Below, in pieces: positions 31,801 through 42,774 of a stretch of DNA of 64,000 bases. The position numbers were made by a program, and so were the translations under genes. Numbering within the stretch: the first letter of the stretch is position 1; each line of letters begins with the position of its first letter. The notes beneath the pieces are model-generated. The model was given only the letters and a program-made list of their open reading frames with translations, was not told the origin of the DNA and did not search any database. Source of the DNA: Lactarius indigo (taxonomy: Eukaryota; Basidiomycota; Agaricomycetes; Russulales; Russulaceae); assembly GCA_025766275.1 (NCBI GenBank), contig JAFKAC010000044.1:248001-312000 (forward strand), given 5' to 3'.

Positions 31801-33267
31801 GCTCTCGACAAGCTTGATGTCTGGAGGCTTGAACCCCTTCCTGAAGGAAGGAAGGTGGTTAAGTGTAAATGGGTATTTAAAAAGAAAGCAGATGGACGCT
31901 TTTGTGCTAGGCTAGTGGCAAAAGGGTTCACCCAACTAGAGGGGGTGGACTTTGACGAAACCTTCTCCCCAGTTGCCCGCTTTGAGTCCTTGCGACTCCT
32001 TCTCGCGTTGGCTACGCTTGAAGACTGGCATATTCACCAGATGGATGTCAAATCGGCATTCCTTCATGGGGAACTGGAGGAAGAAATTTACATGGAGCAA
32101 CCAGTCGGTTTCGTCACAGCTGGCTCCGAGCACCTTGTGTGCCGGCTACAGAAGGCCCTCTATGGCCTGAAACAAGCTTCCCGCGCATGGAATGTGCAGT
32201 TCCATGGGGTCTTAGTCGACCTAGGCTTCACGCGGACGTACTCTGATGCAGGAGTATACGTGTATCATCTTCAAGAGGGGGGTGATACACTTTTCGTGAT
32301 CTTATATGTAGATGACATCACTATACTCGGAAGTTCCTTATCAAAGATCAATGATCTGAAGGCTTCTCTATCTAGCCGATATGAGATGACTGATCTGGGA
32401 GAGATTCAATCCTACCTCGGTGTTAACATCACCAGAGATCGTGCTAATCGCACCATGGAAATCAACCAGTCAGATTACATCCGCGATGTAGTGGAACGCT
32501 TTGGAATGTCTGATTCCAATCCAGTATATACCCCTCTTCCATCCGGCGCCGAGGCACACTTGATCAAGTACACAGATCAGGCCTCTACTTCTGAAATTAA
32601 GAAGTATCAACAGATTATTGGGTCTCTGCTATATGCACAGATTGGAAGCAGACCTGATATTTCCTTCGCTGTTGCGCGCCTTAGCCAATTTGCTTCCAAC
32701 CCCTCACCTCAGCATTTACGCCTAGCCAAGTATGTCCTAGCTTATCTAAATAGCACCAAGGACTACTCGTTACGCTATGCTGGAGGGAATGGCAATGGTG
32801 GTGAAGGCCTTCATGGCTACTGCGACGCTTCCTGGGGAGATCAGGAAGCAAAGCACTCCACCTCAGGTTTTGTCTACCTGCTTGCAAATGGAGCCATTTC
32901 CTGGTGTACCAGAAAGCAAAAGACAATTGCGCAGTCTACCACTGAGGCAGAGTACATGAGCCTCTCAGACGCCTCTAATCAGGCTCAGTGGTATGCCACC
33001 TTCCTTGGAGAACTGGGGTATGAGGTATCCTCCCCCATTCCTCTGCACTGTGACAATAAGGGTGCTGTGGACTTAGCTCTCAACCCTGTCACTGGGAGAC
33101 GTTCCAAACACATCCTGATCAAACACCATGTAGTCAGGGAGTACGTAGAAAACAAGGTCATACACCTGATACGTACACCCACAGGGGAAATGGTTGCAGA
33201 TGGACTCACTAAGTCACTGCCCAGAGAACCCTTTGAAAAAATGGTTGCTGATCTAGGAATGGTGTAA
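28864..33267 (+). CDS. gag-pol: Copia Gag-Pol polyprotein, 1467 aa, intact
   Basis: A single open frame. The gag N-terminus has L-D-G-T-N-W-x-x-W. A CX2CX4HX4C knuckle (C-H-Y-C-K-K-P-G-H, about residue 252) is followed by protease D-S-G-A-S-A-H (about 350). Integrase has an HHCC finger (about 478-515), catalytic Asp blocks (about 541 and 604) and P-Q-Q-N-G-R-A-E (about 635). Reverse transcriptase starts W-V-F-K-K-K and has Y-V-D-D (about 1149). RNase H has Y-C-D-A-S-W-G-D (about 1317) and T-E-A-E-Y. Length and order fit a complete Ty1/copia polyprotein. The ATG at 28,864 precedes the gag block directly. No key residue appears to be missing. Confidence 0.95.
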   Translation: MSFHLVFPPSVTLAKLDGTNWQTWSATFTSLMLMNGCSRHLTHGAPASVPQHPPLAAGAVGPTGPTDEGLTILALWAKQEEVITGLLFLSVTTEVLSGIHSSHIFPTVHDKFVELENLYGQVGSMATFNIWVGLANTKLQEGSPFLPQLQKMLDLRNTLVEQGMPVSDMQMSFILLDALPPSYSTIAGTILASGPPSNLQPQDLINRFINEESRLAGPVASYNKVAPVKKSSAPHAHEVRPSGSSVSSDIICHYCKKPGHKKPECYKLKRDQENAKKGKAGQRAKAAQNTTVEVPDSLPANRLNSIPVPKSRLFTIVNGSGKIEEVHEVPQVSLYTMGTHSAQIASKWMMDSGASAHFTPHIEDYDTYTPHKGVEVLLGDNSLLRSVGTGTVTIHTNFGYDLKISNVLHLPNTHSRILSTPALTAKGAIVSFDATTFAIRYDGKTIAEGHKASGLYWLDGHHKVNAQATASASLDVWHQRMGHMSKEALQRYAPKSVKGLNINESPEEEGPCHGCELGKSTRKPFPPSQKRAQESLELVHSDLVGPLQSNSIQGNKYFATFIDDFSKAAVVIPMKSKDEFTGAFLHYKAWAEKQQNKPIKTLHSDRGGEYVNNVLKDILLEEGIEHMLTMPYSPQQNGRAERFNRTIMEKGTSMLHHAGLSLGFWEQAVQTAVHIYNRTPTRSNEWKTPLELWDGTVPDVSYLRVFGCKAYYHVPEHNRRKLDPKSKEAVFVGYEPNSKGYKLWDRHSRCFVSSRDVTFDEATFPSLSDLTSHSNQPITSPVSGEPAKGATVAGEIFFVVPSQPTPAVAPAAPQTPVFVLPPVQVPAVPIQQPSTPPNTSPNPADQTIYHTPPSQAPAPTTPRRPRTRSQGRPPVVTAPIPAPNFNRDISPPRETPRSPRNGLVTSPPCPRRGTRVRFTNPRYYTEENDEFVPGSSRLGMMDLLNAAEVPGYKDPQTFKQAMESDQAVDWLEACQYELDALDKLDVWRLEPLPEGRKVVKCKWVFKKKADGRFCARLVAKGFTQLEGVDFDETFSPVARFESLRLLLALATLEDWHIHQMDVKSAFLHGELEEEIYMEQPVGFVTAGSEHLVCRLQKALYGLKQASRAWNVQFHGVLVDLGFTRTYSDAGVYVYHLQEGGDTLFVILYVDDITILGSSLSKINDLKASLSSRYEMTDLGEIQSYLGVNITRDRANRTMEINQSDYIRDVVERFGMSDSNPVYTPLPSGAEAHLIKYTDQASTSEIKKYQQIIGSLLYAQIGSRPDISFAVARLSQFASNPSPQHLRLAKYVLAYLNSTKDYSLRYAGGNGNGGEGLHGYCDASWGDQEAKHSTSGFVYLLANGAISWCTRKQKTIAQSTTEAEYMSLSDASNQAQWYATFLGELGYEVSSPIPLHCDNKGAVDLALNPVTGRRSKHILIKHHVVREYVENKVIHLIRTPTGEMVADGLTKSLPREPFEKMVADLGMV

Positions 33268-33616
33268 AGATGGGTTCTAGGACGTCGAACTGTTGTGTAT
33301 ACAAGCAACAGAACTCCTAGTTTAATAGCTAAGAAAAACCCTTCTTAGAGAACTGAAGAAGTTGGACCTGTTCCATCTTATCTCCCAGCTCACGGCTCTT
33401 CAAAAAGTAGTTCTTTAGAACTACATTATCCTCATAGAGCAGTGCATGAAGACCTCCAAAAAGTTGTCCTTTATCAGGACTTCTGCCTACATAGATTCTT
33501 TCTAACCAGAGAATCGAAACATTTCTCATAGTACAGTAAAGCAATAAAGTGTCCTGCCAAGGCACTTTCACTCAATGCTTGCACCACTCCTGTGGACTGT
33601 CTCTATCATGGAGGGA
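33268..33616 (+). other. Copia 3' untranslated region with purine tract
   Basis: No gene. A short polypurine tract GGAGGGA (33,610-33,616) abuts the 3' LTR, where plus-strand synthesis would start. Confidence 0.6.
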
Positions 33617-34158
33617 TGTTGAGACGCGACTGTTAAAGTCACATGTCTCGTGGGATCTGATTGAGTCAGCCCACATACTAAATACGGTATCTGTCCCTTA
33701 TGGACTTATGGACACTCCGGACTCATACGGACCGCTTTTGTTTATCTTTATTATTAGATCCATATATGGTTCTTATTGTTCTTTCTATTGTTAAGATACC
33801 GGTATTGTCTGCTTTAGGCAGCTATTGTTCTCTGCCATCCAATGGCATTTCTCCCTCTGGCGCACAGACCACCTGTATTGTGTTTGGGTCACCAGTGCGC
33901 ACAGACCACTATTAGCTAAGCGTCCTGTATATAAGGACTGCTGTTTTCGCCTCTACACTTCAGAGTTCCCTTCACCTCTGAAGTGTAAGTTCCTCTCTCT
34001 TTACCTCTCTTATTACCTTTACTCATAGGCGTTGCTTCTTTATAGTAACTTGTCCTACTAGGTATGCTGTTCTAATAGAGTTCCCTTCACCTCTGAAGTT
34101 AACTTGTCCTACTAGCTGTTCAAGCTTATTCTTTGCTTGTTAGTTCTGCGCTTCAACA
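33617..34158 (+). repeat. Copia 3' LTR
   Basis: 542 bp, the same as the 5' LTR as far as I can see by eye, followed by TSD ctcgc. Confidence 0.93.
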
Positions 34159-34163
34159 CTCGC

Positions 34164-35727
34164 TGCCGCTAAAGCGCACTTCGTCCCTGAAATAGACTCC
34201 CTAGGGAGCCACATTAAGCTCGCATCCATTAGAGAAGCCGAAGTTATAGAGGGTCTCAAAAGCATTTCTAAGACCGCTCCTAAAGCTCTCATGGATGGAG
34301 TCTTAATGTGGGAAGAAGAAGATGGTTTCATTTATCACCGGGGTAAACTATATGTCCCGAATGACCGTACCCTTCGAAGGGACGTGGTAAAATCCTGCCA
34401 CGACTCGGTCACCACCGGACACCCTGGAAAGAATGGAACCATAGAGCTAGTCAGTCGCTACTACTGGTGGCCACGCATGTCAGGATTTATCGCCTCATAC
34501 GTAGAAGGATGTGATTGATGCCAACAATATCGCAAAGATCTACACCCCAAAGCAACCATTCAGCCGCAAGAAGTACCTGAGGGACCATGGCAGATAGTTG
34601 GGATCGATCTAATCGGTCCCTTGCCCATGTCACGTGGAAAAGATATGATCTTAAACGTCGTAGATCATTATACCAAACAGATTCATCTGTTCCCAGTGAC
34701 ATCTCAGATTACGGCTGATGGGGTGGCATCCATCTACTTTGAACAAGTCTTCCCCCTGCACGGGATCCCTCGCAAAGTCATAAGCGATAGAGGACCCCAA
34801 TTCGCAGCGCGAAGCATGCGTGCCCTATACAAGCGACTTGGAATAGACGCAGGTCTAACTACAGCCTATCACCCTCAAGCTAATGGACAAGTGGAGCACA
34901 AAAATCAAGAAGTTGAAATATATTTGCGCATGTTCATTAGTAAGAGACAGGATGATTGGGCAGACCTGCTTCCTACAGCAGAATTCGTAGTCAATAGTAG
35001 ACTCAACTCAGCCACGGGTCATACACCCTTTGAGCTACTATACAGCTTTACGCTGGACTTCACCATCCCTGCTGGTAGGCCCACGGGTATTCCTCTGCTC
35101 GACAAGCGCCTTCAGCACTTAGTTTCTGCCCGTAAGGATGCAGAGGCGGCTCTACGCCTAAGTAAAAGGCGAATGCAGACAGATGTTGAACAAAGGACTA
35201 AGCCATACTCCTTTAATGTCGGGGATAAAGTCTGGTTGCAAGCTAAGCAAATAAAGATACATCAGCAGTCGTCCAAATTGGGACCTAAGCAACTGGGCCC
35301 ATTTGAAGTCACCAAAGTCATAAGTGACATCGACTACAAGCTTGCACTCCCCCCTGCATTATGGATCCATGATGTATTTCATGTAGACCGTCTCTCTCCT
35401 TACAAAGGAAACAAAGTCAATGGGCTCACGCCTCCACCACCCAATCCAGTAACGGTCGAGGGAGAAGAAGAATATGAAGTTGACCATATAAGAGATTCTA
35501 AACTCTTTGGTCGTACTCTTAAATACCTCGTCCGTTGGAAAGGATACGGTGAGGGTGAGGACACATGGGAACCAGCAAAAAACCTAGCACACGCCCCTGA
35601 TGCAGTTAAGGAATTCCATTCCTCAAATCCGGGCGCACCTAGAAAAATAGCGGCTCTCATTTATGCGTCCTTGCCTTGGCAAGCTCATCATGTGGATACA
35701 TTGGCCAACACGGACGTCGACCCTTAA
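34164..35727 (+). pseudogene. pol: Gypsy pol 3' part: integrase and chromodomain
   Basis: This continues the gypsy pol frame after the copia insertion. A zinc-binding HHCC region is interrupted by TGA at 34,516-34,518, between the two Cys of C-D-x-C. The catalytic core follows, with G-I-D-L-I-G-P, S-D-R-G-P-Q-F and H-P-Q-A-N-G-Q-V-E. A GPY-like module and a C-terminal chromodomain (L-K-Y-L-V-R-W-K-G-Y, about 35,520-35,580) complete it. Chromodomains in this clade steer integration towards marked chromatin. The stop is at 35,725-35,727. Confidence 0.9.
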
Positions 35728-35739
35728 GGAGGGGGGTGA
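35727..35739 (+). promoter_or_regulatory. Gypsy polypurine tract
   Basis: GGAGGGGGG plus three bases sits just before the 3' LTR, the usual plus-strand primer site of chromoviruses. Confidence 0.7.
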
Positions 35740-36505
35740 TGTCACGGATGCTGTATTTTTGCCTTATTTTTCCGTATTTTTATGGATTTATTCGGCAGAG
35801 ATCCAAGTCTCCAACGTTGCATCAAAGTCCTTATCATTAGATATGATAAGATGGTCAGTCACGTGATGCCAACATGTGCACCCACAAGCACGTGACCCTG
35901 GGATAGTAATATCCTTATCAGGAGTTACCTCTTTAGGTCACTTTCCACATTAGTATAGTAGGTTCTCATTGGACGATAAGCAGGGAATGTTCTAGATAGT
36001 TCTAGACTACATTGTTATAGGGTTGTGACTCATAGATAAGGACACGTCACTATTCTGTCAGCGTTAATGACTGTGCATCAGTCAGCACAATAGATAACAC
36101 TATTATTAGACACGACACGTCAGCGTCTGACTCATTACTATTACACTTACCTTTAGTAATAAGGTTCTATAGTAATTCGAACTCAGCTGCAGCATAGTAT
36201 ATAAACCCTCATGTAGTGTCCTAAGTGGAACCAACTTGTCCTCTTGGTTCTCCACTCAGGTGCGTATTCACTTGTACTTCCCTCACTCTTCACCAATGTT
36301 AACTTGTCCTCTTGGTTCTCCACTCAGCGTACCACTGTGTGATCACCTTGCCTTTGACCTTGAATAAAGGTCTCACGTGTGCATATACTCCGCAGTGACT
36401 GTATGTTCGGCGCGTGACTTGTCTCCGCGCTAGGCTCGAGTGTGTACCAGTTCAGTTCACTTACATTCTCTTGATCTAGTTGTCGCGATAAGTCATACCG
36501 CTACA
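35740..36505 (+). repeat. Gypsy 3' LTR
   Basis: 766 bp, TGTCAC...CTACA, six transitions from the 5' LTR, followed by caggg. Confidence 0.93.
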
Positions 36506-36566
36506 CAGGGGTCGTAGGGGGGAACAAGGCCGAGATCGGTGCCTTCCAAATGTCACTCTGATTGTT

Positions 36567-36720
36567 GGAAGGACCTGGTTACGTACCTCCTAGTTATATC
36601 CCTGATATATAATGGGGCTCTCTGTTGTATCACACACTCTTTTAGGATGTGTTTGCCCTTCGTGGACTCTGAACTGGATCTCTGGAATTCATCGAGGGGG
36701 AGCGACGGAAACATAATTGT
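36567..36720 (-). pseudogene. Scrap of the GTPase P-loop exon
   Basis: By nucleotides it follows 12,230-12,370 and 57,660-57,800: tacgtacctcct, ggggctctctgt, tttgcccttc, ctggaattc. The P-loop is destroyed. It shows that the gypsy element and the Helitron landed in, or beside, another decayed copy of the GTPase gene. Confidence 0.55.
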
Positions 36721-36747
36721 TGATCGATTTGATCCCAATCAATACAA

Positions 36748-37569
36748 TCTACTATAGTAAAACACCTCAGTCCTCGAAAAGGAAATGTTGTTTGTCAGCT
36801 GCTGACCAATAGTGTAATGACTAAGCGAAAACCCGCTGTGTTTTCAGTAGGGTGGCTAGCTTCTCAAAAAGGAATGTTGGTAAGCAAGTGCGCATTTCGT
36901 TGCATTTCAGAGATGTGGCTGGCTCTCTAAAAAAGGAAGTCAATTTGTAAGCAAAAGCGAACTTCACGAACACGAAATTTGCATCACTTTTGCCCCACCA
37001 AAGACTCTACATCACAAAAAAACACTTTCCTCAGCCTCAACAACACCCTTTTTTTTTGGACCTCTCTGCCCACCTCCTATCCCTCTATCCTTATCATCAA
37101 AGGTGTGTCTACATTATTAATATTGAAATATATTTTCTGATATGCTTTTCTGCCAGTTTTCAGCCCATTTTTTGTATGTTTCCTTGACACAACATGTTGC
37201 TAAATTTGCTGATTGAAATACTTTTAGGGGCTCCCTTTTGGCTTTCTCTGTGCTCAGGGGTGACTGTGCTGCCTTTCTTCAGTTGGCAGTTGAACCTTGG
37301 AGACTTTGTAGACCAAGGTGATGCTCAGTGAAGTCCTACCTCCCTGGCTTCCCTGTGAAAACAGGGTGTTTGCTGGTTGCTAAGGTCTTTTTAAGACCAG
37401 ACCTCTCTCTGGGCACAGTGTGCAGGGAGATTGGGTTGGTGGGGTGGTTTTTACCACAACTAAGTTACCTCCCCTTCCTTATTGGAAGTTGCTCCATTTT
37501 CAACTGCCGCTGCTTGCACCAATTTCACATAGTCTTTGGAGGATTTGGCTGTTTTATATTGGGGTTAGA
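36748..37569 (+). other. Helitron 5' non-coding region
   Basis: No gene. The first 100 bp recur at 42,775-42,880. Near 36,845-36,960 are loose repeats of a GGCTGGCTTC-type word with AAAAAGGAA. Confidence 0.6.
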
Positions 37570-40500
37570 ATGCCTGTTGCTCCTTCCTCTGCTCTTGGTC
37601 TTGGCTCTGGCTCTGGACTTGGTTCTGTTTCTACTTCTGCCCCTGCTGTCCCCCCCACTTCTGCTCCTGCTGTTTCCCCCACTTCTGCCCCTGCCATCCC
37701 CCCTGCTCCTCCTGCCATCCCCCCTGCTCCTCCTACCATCCCCCCTGCCCCTGCCCCTCTTTCTGAAGCTGCCATGCACGTCACTCCTCCTACATCCCCT
37801 CAGCGTAGTCAACATGCTGCACGCCAGCAAGAGCGTGATAGCCGTCAAATGGGCAGTCCTGAAAATTGTCATACACCAGTAGCTCCCACTCTTCCCAGGC
37901 CACCTACCTTAAATGGCCAAGAGTACCATCATTTACCAGCTGATTTAGCTGCCCAGCTGGCTCACATTCCTCCTCATCCTATGCCTCTAAGGCACCGCCC
38001 CCGTCGTCTTCATGGCTCTGCTGCTGCTTCATCTGTAAGCCTTTTTTTTAATTTTAAAAGTATTTGCTCTAACTACTTTCTAAAAATTAATTAGATGCTT
38101 CCACCAGCACCACCTCTTCTGCCCCCTGCTTCCATCTCTGCTTCTGTCTCTGCCCCTATCCCTGCCCCTGCCCCTGCTTTGGTTCCTGCTGCTGCTTCTG
38201 GCTCTAGCTCTATTGTTGCTCCTATTCCTCCCCCCTTTGTTGCCCCCCCTATTTTGCCTCCTGCTCAGTTAGCTGCTATACATGCTCTCCTTCCACCTAA
38301 TCGTCCAGCCAATCCCATACAACCTTTTCATGTAAGCATAAATTAATTTTTTCAACTTTTTAATATAAAATACTAATTATATATATAGCATCCACAACAG
38401 CCTCCTCTCATACTTCCTATTGCACGCCATCCTTTTGACCCTGCTTGGGATGTTCATAACCTTGGAGACCTTACCATTCAATGCTCTGATTGCAAGGCCC
38501 TTCACTGGTTAGCTGAGCGCCTTTCCAGATCCTCCATGCGCAATCCCAAGTTTGGCATGTGTTGTTATACTGGCAAGATCTCCCTTCCACCTCTTCAGCA
38601 ACCTCCTCCTGAGTTGTCCCATCTCTTGACATCCCAAGACCCAATTGGAAAGAACTTCCACCTGCACATTCGAAATTATAACAGTGCATTGGCCATGACT
38701 TCTGTGGGAAGAAAACTGGATGAGTCCATCAACCAGAGAGGTGGAGGGCCATATACATTTAGGCTTCATGGAGAGCTCATTCACAGAGCTGGGTCTCTTT
38801 TGCCACCAGATGGGGATCAAGTTGCTCCCATCTATGCTCAGCTCTACATTTATGACTCTGATGTAGCTCTCAATCATCGCATGGCAAATGCGTGGAACTC
38901 CAATCTGGATCAGTTTACACTGCGCACCCTTCAAGACATGCTGTATCGCTCCCATCCAGCAGTTCAGCTCTATAGGCAGGCATATAAATTAACCTCTGCT
39001 ATGCCTAGAGATCAGCAGTGCCAGATTTCACTTCACTTTGATCCATCATGTGACAGGCGGCGCTATCAGGCCCCAGATGCTTCTGTCAAGGAGATAGCAG
39101 TCATTTTGCCAGGTGATGGTGATCAGCCCACTGGTGCTCAAGATATCATCCTCTATTGCAAGCATGGTGCTCCCCTCCAGTGCATCTCTGATCTTCATCC
39201 CTTCTATCCCTCATTGTGCTATGTTCTCCTCTATCCCACTGGCCAGCTTGGTTGGTATCCCACCATTCTCTATCAGCATATACAAGAGGATGCTCCACCT
39301 GATAGAGGGCATAAACATGTCACCATGGCTGAATTTTATCACTATCGCCTCTTTATTCGCCCCCCAGATGTGGAGTCCAATCACCTCTTTCTCACTGGCA
39401 AGCTCTTACAGGAGTTTGTATGTGAAGTGTGGGCTGTCACTGAGCAAAACCGTCTTAGCTTCATCAGATTTAATCAGCGCAAGCTGCGTGTTAAGGTCTA
39501 CCAGGGCTTGGCAGATGCAGTAGCTGCTGATGCTGATACTGACTGGCATGAGCTGGGCACAAGGTTCATTCTCCCTTCCTCCTTCTCTGGCAGCACTTGC
39601 AACATGCAGCAACACTGTCAAGATGCCTATGCCATCAATCGCTACTATGGTGGAGGTGATCTTTTCATCACTATGACTGCCAACCCTGCCTGGCCTGAAA
39701 TTCAGTCTGCACTTTTACATGGCCAGACTCCCTCTGACCATCCTGACTTGGTGGTCCGTGCTTTTAAAGCCAAGCTTGAATCACTTATAAAGGACATCAA
39801 ACAAGGAGCACTGGGTCAGATCAATGCCTATCTCTACACCATTGAGTTCTAGAAGCGTGGCCTCCCTCATGCCCACATCATTGTCTTTCTTAAGCCTCAT
39901 GCCTCCCCAGAGGACATTGACAGCCTCATGTCCTCTGAGTTTCCTGAGGACAATGCTGAGCTGCTTGATCTCATCAAGAAGTTCATGGTTCATGGGCCTT
40001 GCGGAACTCAGAATTCCAATGCACCTTGCATGGTAAATGGGGTGTGCTCTAAGGGCTTTCCTAAGCGCTTTATGGAGGAGACCACTGTCACTGAAGACTC
40101 TTATGCTCGCACTAGGCGTCGCAATACTGGCCAGACTCATGAAGTCAGAGGAAAGCAGGTCAACAATCAGTGGGTTGTCTGCCACTCCAAGTATCTCATC
40201 TGGAAGTATCACTGCCACATCAACATAGAGTCAATTGCCTCTGTCAAAGCCATCAAGTACATCTACAAGTATGTGTACAAGGGCCATGACCGCATCACCA
40301 TGGAGTTTGGCACCTGCAGAGATGAGATCAGGCAATATCTGGATGCACGCTATGTTAGCAGCTGTGAAGCTCATTGGCGCCTCTATATGTTTGCTATGCA
40401 GGAGCATGATCCCACTGTCATTTGCCTTCAGGTTCACCCTCCCAATCACCAGCCTGTTGTGTTCAACCCTGAGCAAGATGGGAACCTCAATGATGTTCTA

Positions 40501-42621
40501 GATTCCCATGCTGACCATGACACCACCCTTACTGGTTGGTTCAAGGCCAATGCTCAGATAGAGGATGAAGAAATCCGCAGTCTTCTTTATCAGGATTTCC
40601 CCTCTAGAATGGTCTGGAACAAGTCAAAGCGCAAGTGGACTGTGAGGAAGGAGAATGACTTTGCTATAGGCAGGATGTACCATGCCCATCCCACTTCTGG
40701 AGAGCGCTTCCACCTTCGCCTTCTTCTCACCAAAGTCAGTGGTGCCACCTCCTTTGATGACCTCTACTCCTTTGAGGGTGTCCAGTATCATTCTTTCAGA
40801 GGTGCCTGTATTGCACGTGGCCTTTTGGATGATGACCAGGAGTGGCACCAATGCTTAGCAGAGGCAAGGCATATGCAAATAGGTCGCCAGCTGCGCCACT
40901 TATTTGTCACCATTTTGAAGGACTGCACTCCTGCAAACCCAAGGGAGTTATGGGACACCTTCTGGCCTGACATCTGTGATGACCTCAGATATCAACTTTG
41001 GCGTCATGCAAATATAGAAGAGCCATCTGATGTGCAGGTTCAGGACTATGGGCTCTATCTGATTGACAAGCTTCTTTCCCACTCTGGAAGGAGGCTTCAG
41101 GATTGGGATAGCATGCCACAGTTTGTTGAGAACTGGGGGGCCATCTTTGGGAATTGCCTTATCTTGGAGCAGCGTCAGTATGATCAAGAAGAACAGGCTC
41201 AGCTTGCAGCACAATGTCTTTCCAGTTTAAACCAGGACCAGCACACTGCCTTTGATAAGATAACCTCTGCCATCAGCACCAGCTCAGGGGAGATCTTCTT
41301 CCTCCATGGGCCAGGAGGTGCTGGGAAGACATACCTTTACAACACCCTCTGTTATCACCTTCGCTCTCAGAACAAGATTGTGCTCTGTGTAGCATCCTCT
41401 GGCATTGCTGCCCTTCTTCTCAAAGGTGGTCGCACTGCTCATTCCCGCTTCAAAATCCCCATCCCTTGCCATGAGTCTTCACTCTGCAGCATCCCAAAGA
41501 ACTCTGAACTGGCAGAGTTGATTTGTGCCACAGACTTGGTGATCTGGGATGAGGCCCCTATGCAGCATCGCCACATCATGGAGACAGTGGATCGGACACT
41601 CAAAGACATACGCAACTCTGAGAAGCCTTTTGGTGGCCTTACCTGTGTATTTGGTGGGGACTTCCAACAAATCCTACCAGTGGTTGTGCATGGCTCAAGG
41701 GGTCAGACTGTGGGTGCCTGCATCCAGCGCTCTATCCTATGGAGGAGCATTACCATTCTTCACCTTCGCCAAAATATGCGACTCAACACTAGCATTGAGG
41801 CTGAGCAGAACTTTGCCCAGTGGCAGCTAGAGGTGGGGCAGGGAAAACACACAGACCAAGGTGGCAACATCTCTCTGCCAGATCATTTCAAGTGCAGAGA
41901 AAATACTGTCAATTCACTCATTGACACCATCTATCCTGGGATCAGCACTCCCAACCTTCCCAACCAGTACTTCTCAGAGCGCACAATTCTCTCCAGTCTG
42001 AATGCTGATGTGGACAGCCTAAACAAGCATATCCTTGAAAAGTTCCCTGGGCAGGCCAAGGTGTTCCACAGTGCAGACTTTATTCCTACTTCTGATCAAA
42101 GTGGAGAAGATGATGTTATGCTCAACTATCCTGTTGAGTATCTGAATGAGATCAACTGCTCTGGACTTCCCCTTGCAAAACTGGAGCTGAAGGTTGGGTC
42201 TCCTGTGATGGTCCTGAGGAACTTAGATGCAGCTCATGGGGTATGCAATGGGAGCAGGGGGATCCTAACAAGATGTGGAAATAGGGTACTAGAGGTGCAA
42301 CTTCTGACTGGGGAACATGCAGGAGAGAAGGTCTTTATCCCAAGGATTGCCAATCAGCCAACAGAAGATCAGGTGGCATTCAAGTTTACAAGGAAACAAT
42401 TCCCTGTGCGGCTTTGCTTTGCAATGACAATTAATAAAGCACAAGGGCAATCTGTAAAGCATGTTGGGCTGGATCTGAGGACACCAGTGTTCACTCATGG
42501 GCAGTTCTATGTTGGGGTTTCAAGGGTGACATCAAGGGAGAACATTAAGGTGATTTGGGATGAGAATGTGAGAGAGGCTGTAACCAAAAATATTGTATAT
42601 AGTGAAGTGTTACTGAAGTGA
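37570..42621 (+). pseudogene. Helitron RepHel protein, three exons, one in-frame stop
   Basis: Rolling-circle replicase/helicase. Exons are 37,570-38,034, 38,095-38,331 and 38,389-42,621. Both introns are phase 0, GTAAGC...TAG, with a CTAAC branch site visible in the first. The N-terminus is Pro/Ala-rich. The Rep domain has the HUH motif H-A-H at about 39,868 and the Tyr pair in I-K-Y-I-Y-K-Y-V-Y-K-G (about 40,252). The PIF1-like helicase has G-P-G-G-A-G-K-T (about 41,308), D-E-A-P (about 41,548) and V-G-V-S-R (about 42,513). TAG at 39,850-39,852 replaces the Gln of E-F-Q-K-R-G-L-P-H-A-H, five residues before the HUH motif. This single change is the only lesion I see. Confidence 0.88.
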
Positions 42622-42745
42622 TACATGTAGATAAAGATACCAGATTGATACCAGTAGAGGCAGTACCAAATAGATAGAGATATGGGATTGAGTTTAGTAT
42701 GAAAGTGGGGGTTTGGGGGCGCAGCCCCCAACAAGCTGAAGCAAC

Positions 42746-42762
42746 CCGTGCTGTAGGCACGG
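42746..42762 (+). terminator. Helitron 3' terminal hairpin
   Basis: Stem CCGTGC / GCACGG with a 5-nt loop, inside a larger palindrome CAAGCT...AGCTTG that ends at the element border. Another perfect stem, TTGGGGGC / GCCCCCAA, lies 20 nt upstream. Such hairpins mark the rolling-circle stop in Helitrons. Confidence 0.7.
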
Positions 42763-42774
42763 TGCTGAAGCTTG

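Larger units (their letters stand above)
27316..34158 (+). mobile_element. Ty1/copia LTR retrotransposon, apparently intact, nested in gypsy pol
   Basis: Two 542-bp LTRs (TGTTGAGACG...CTTCAACA) in which I see no difference, with TSD ctcgc (27,311-27,315 and 34,159-34,163). The single polyprotein frame has every expected domain in copia order (integrase before reverse transcriptase) and no stop. It interrupts the integrase-proximal part of the gypsy pol. Identical LTRs and the nested position make it the youngest insertion here, and possibly active. Confidence 0.95.
21658..36510 (+). mobile_element. Ty3/gypsy chromovirus-type LTR retrotransposon with nested copia
   Basis: Two 766-bp LTRs, 5' TG...CA 3', are flanked by a perfect 5-bp target duplication caggg (21,658-21,662 and 36,506-36,510). 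The internal order is gag, protease, reverse transcriptase, RNase H, integrase, chromodomain, which defines a gypsy chromovirus. The LTRs differ at six sites, all transitions and five of them at CpG, so the insertion is young. Gag-pol has six in-frame TGA codons, two gag frameshifts and a 6.8-kb copia insertion, so this copy cannot make its own proteins. Confidence 0.95.
36748..42774 (+). mobile_element. Helitron, autonomous type (6.0 kb)
   Basis: The 5' end is TCTACTATAG after an A. The 3' end has a stem CCGTGC/GCACGG (42,746-42,762) exactly 12 nt before a terminal CTTG, followed by T. It encodes a Rep-helicase. The canonical 3' end is CTRR, so CTTG is atypical. The 3' limit is supported by hairpin spacing and by a second Helitron 5' end starting at the next base. 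There is no target duplication, as expected. Confidence 0.85.

Noticed and set aside
37525..37872. Minus-strand Gly/Arg-rich frames opposite the Helitron first exon
   Set aside because: Shadow of the Pro/Ala-rich low-complexity coding sequence on the plus strand.
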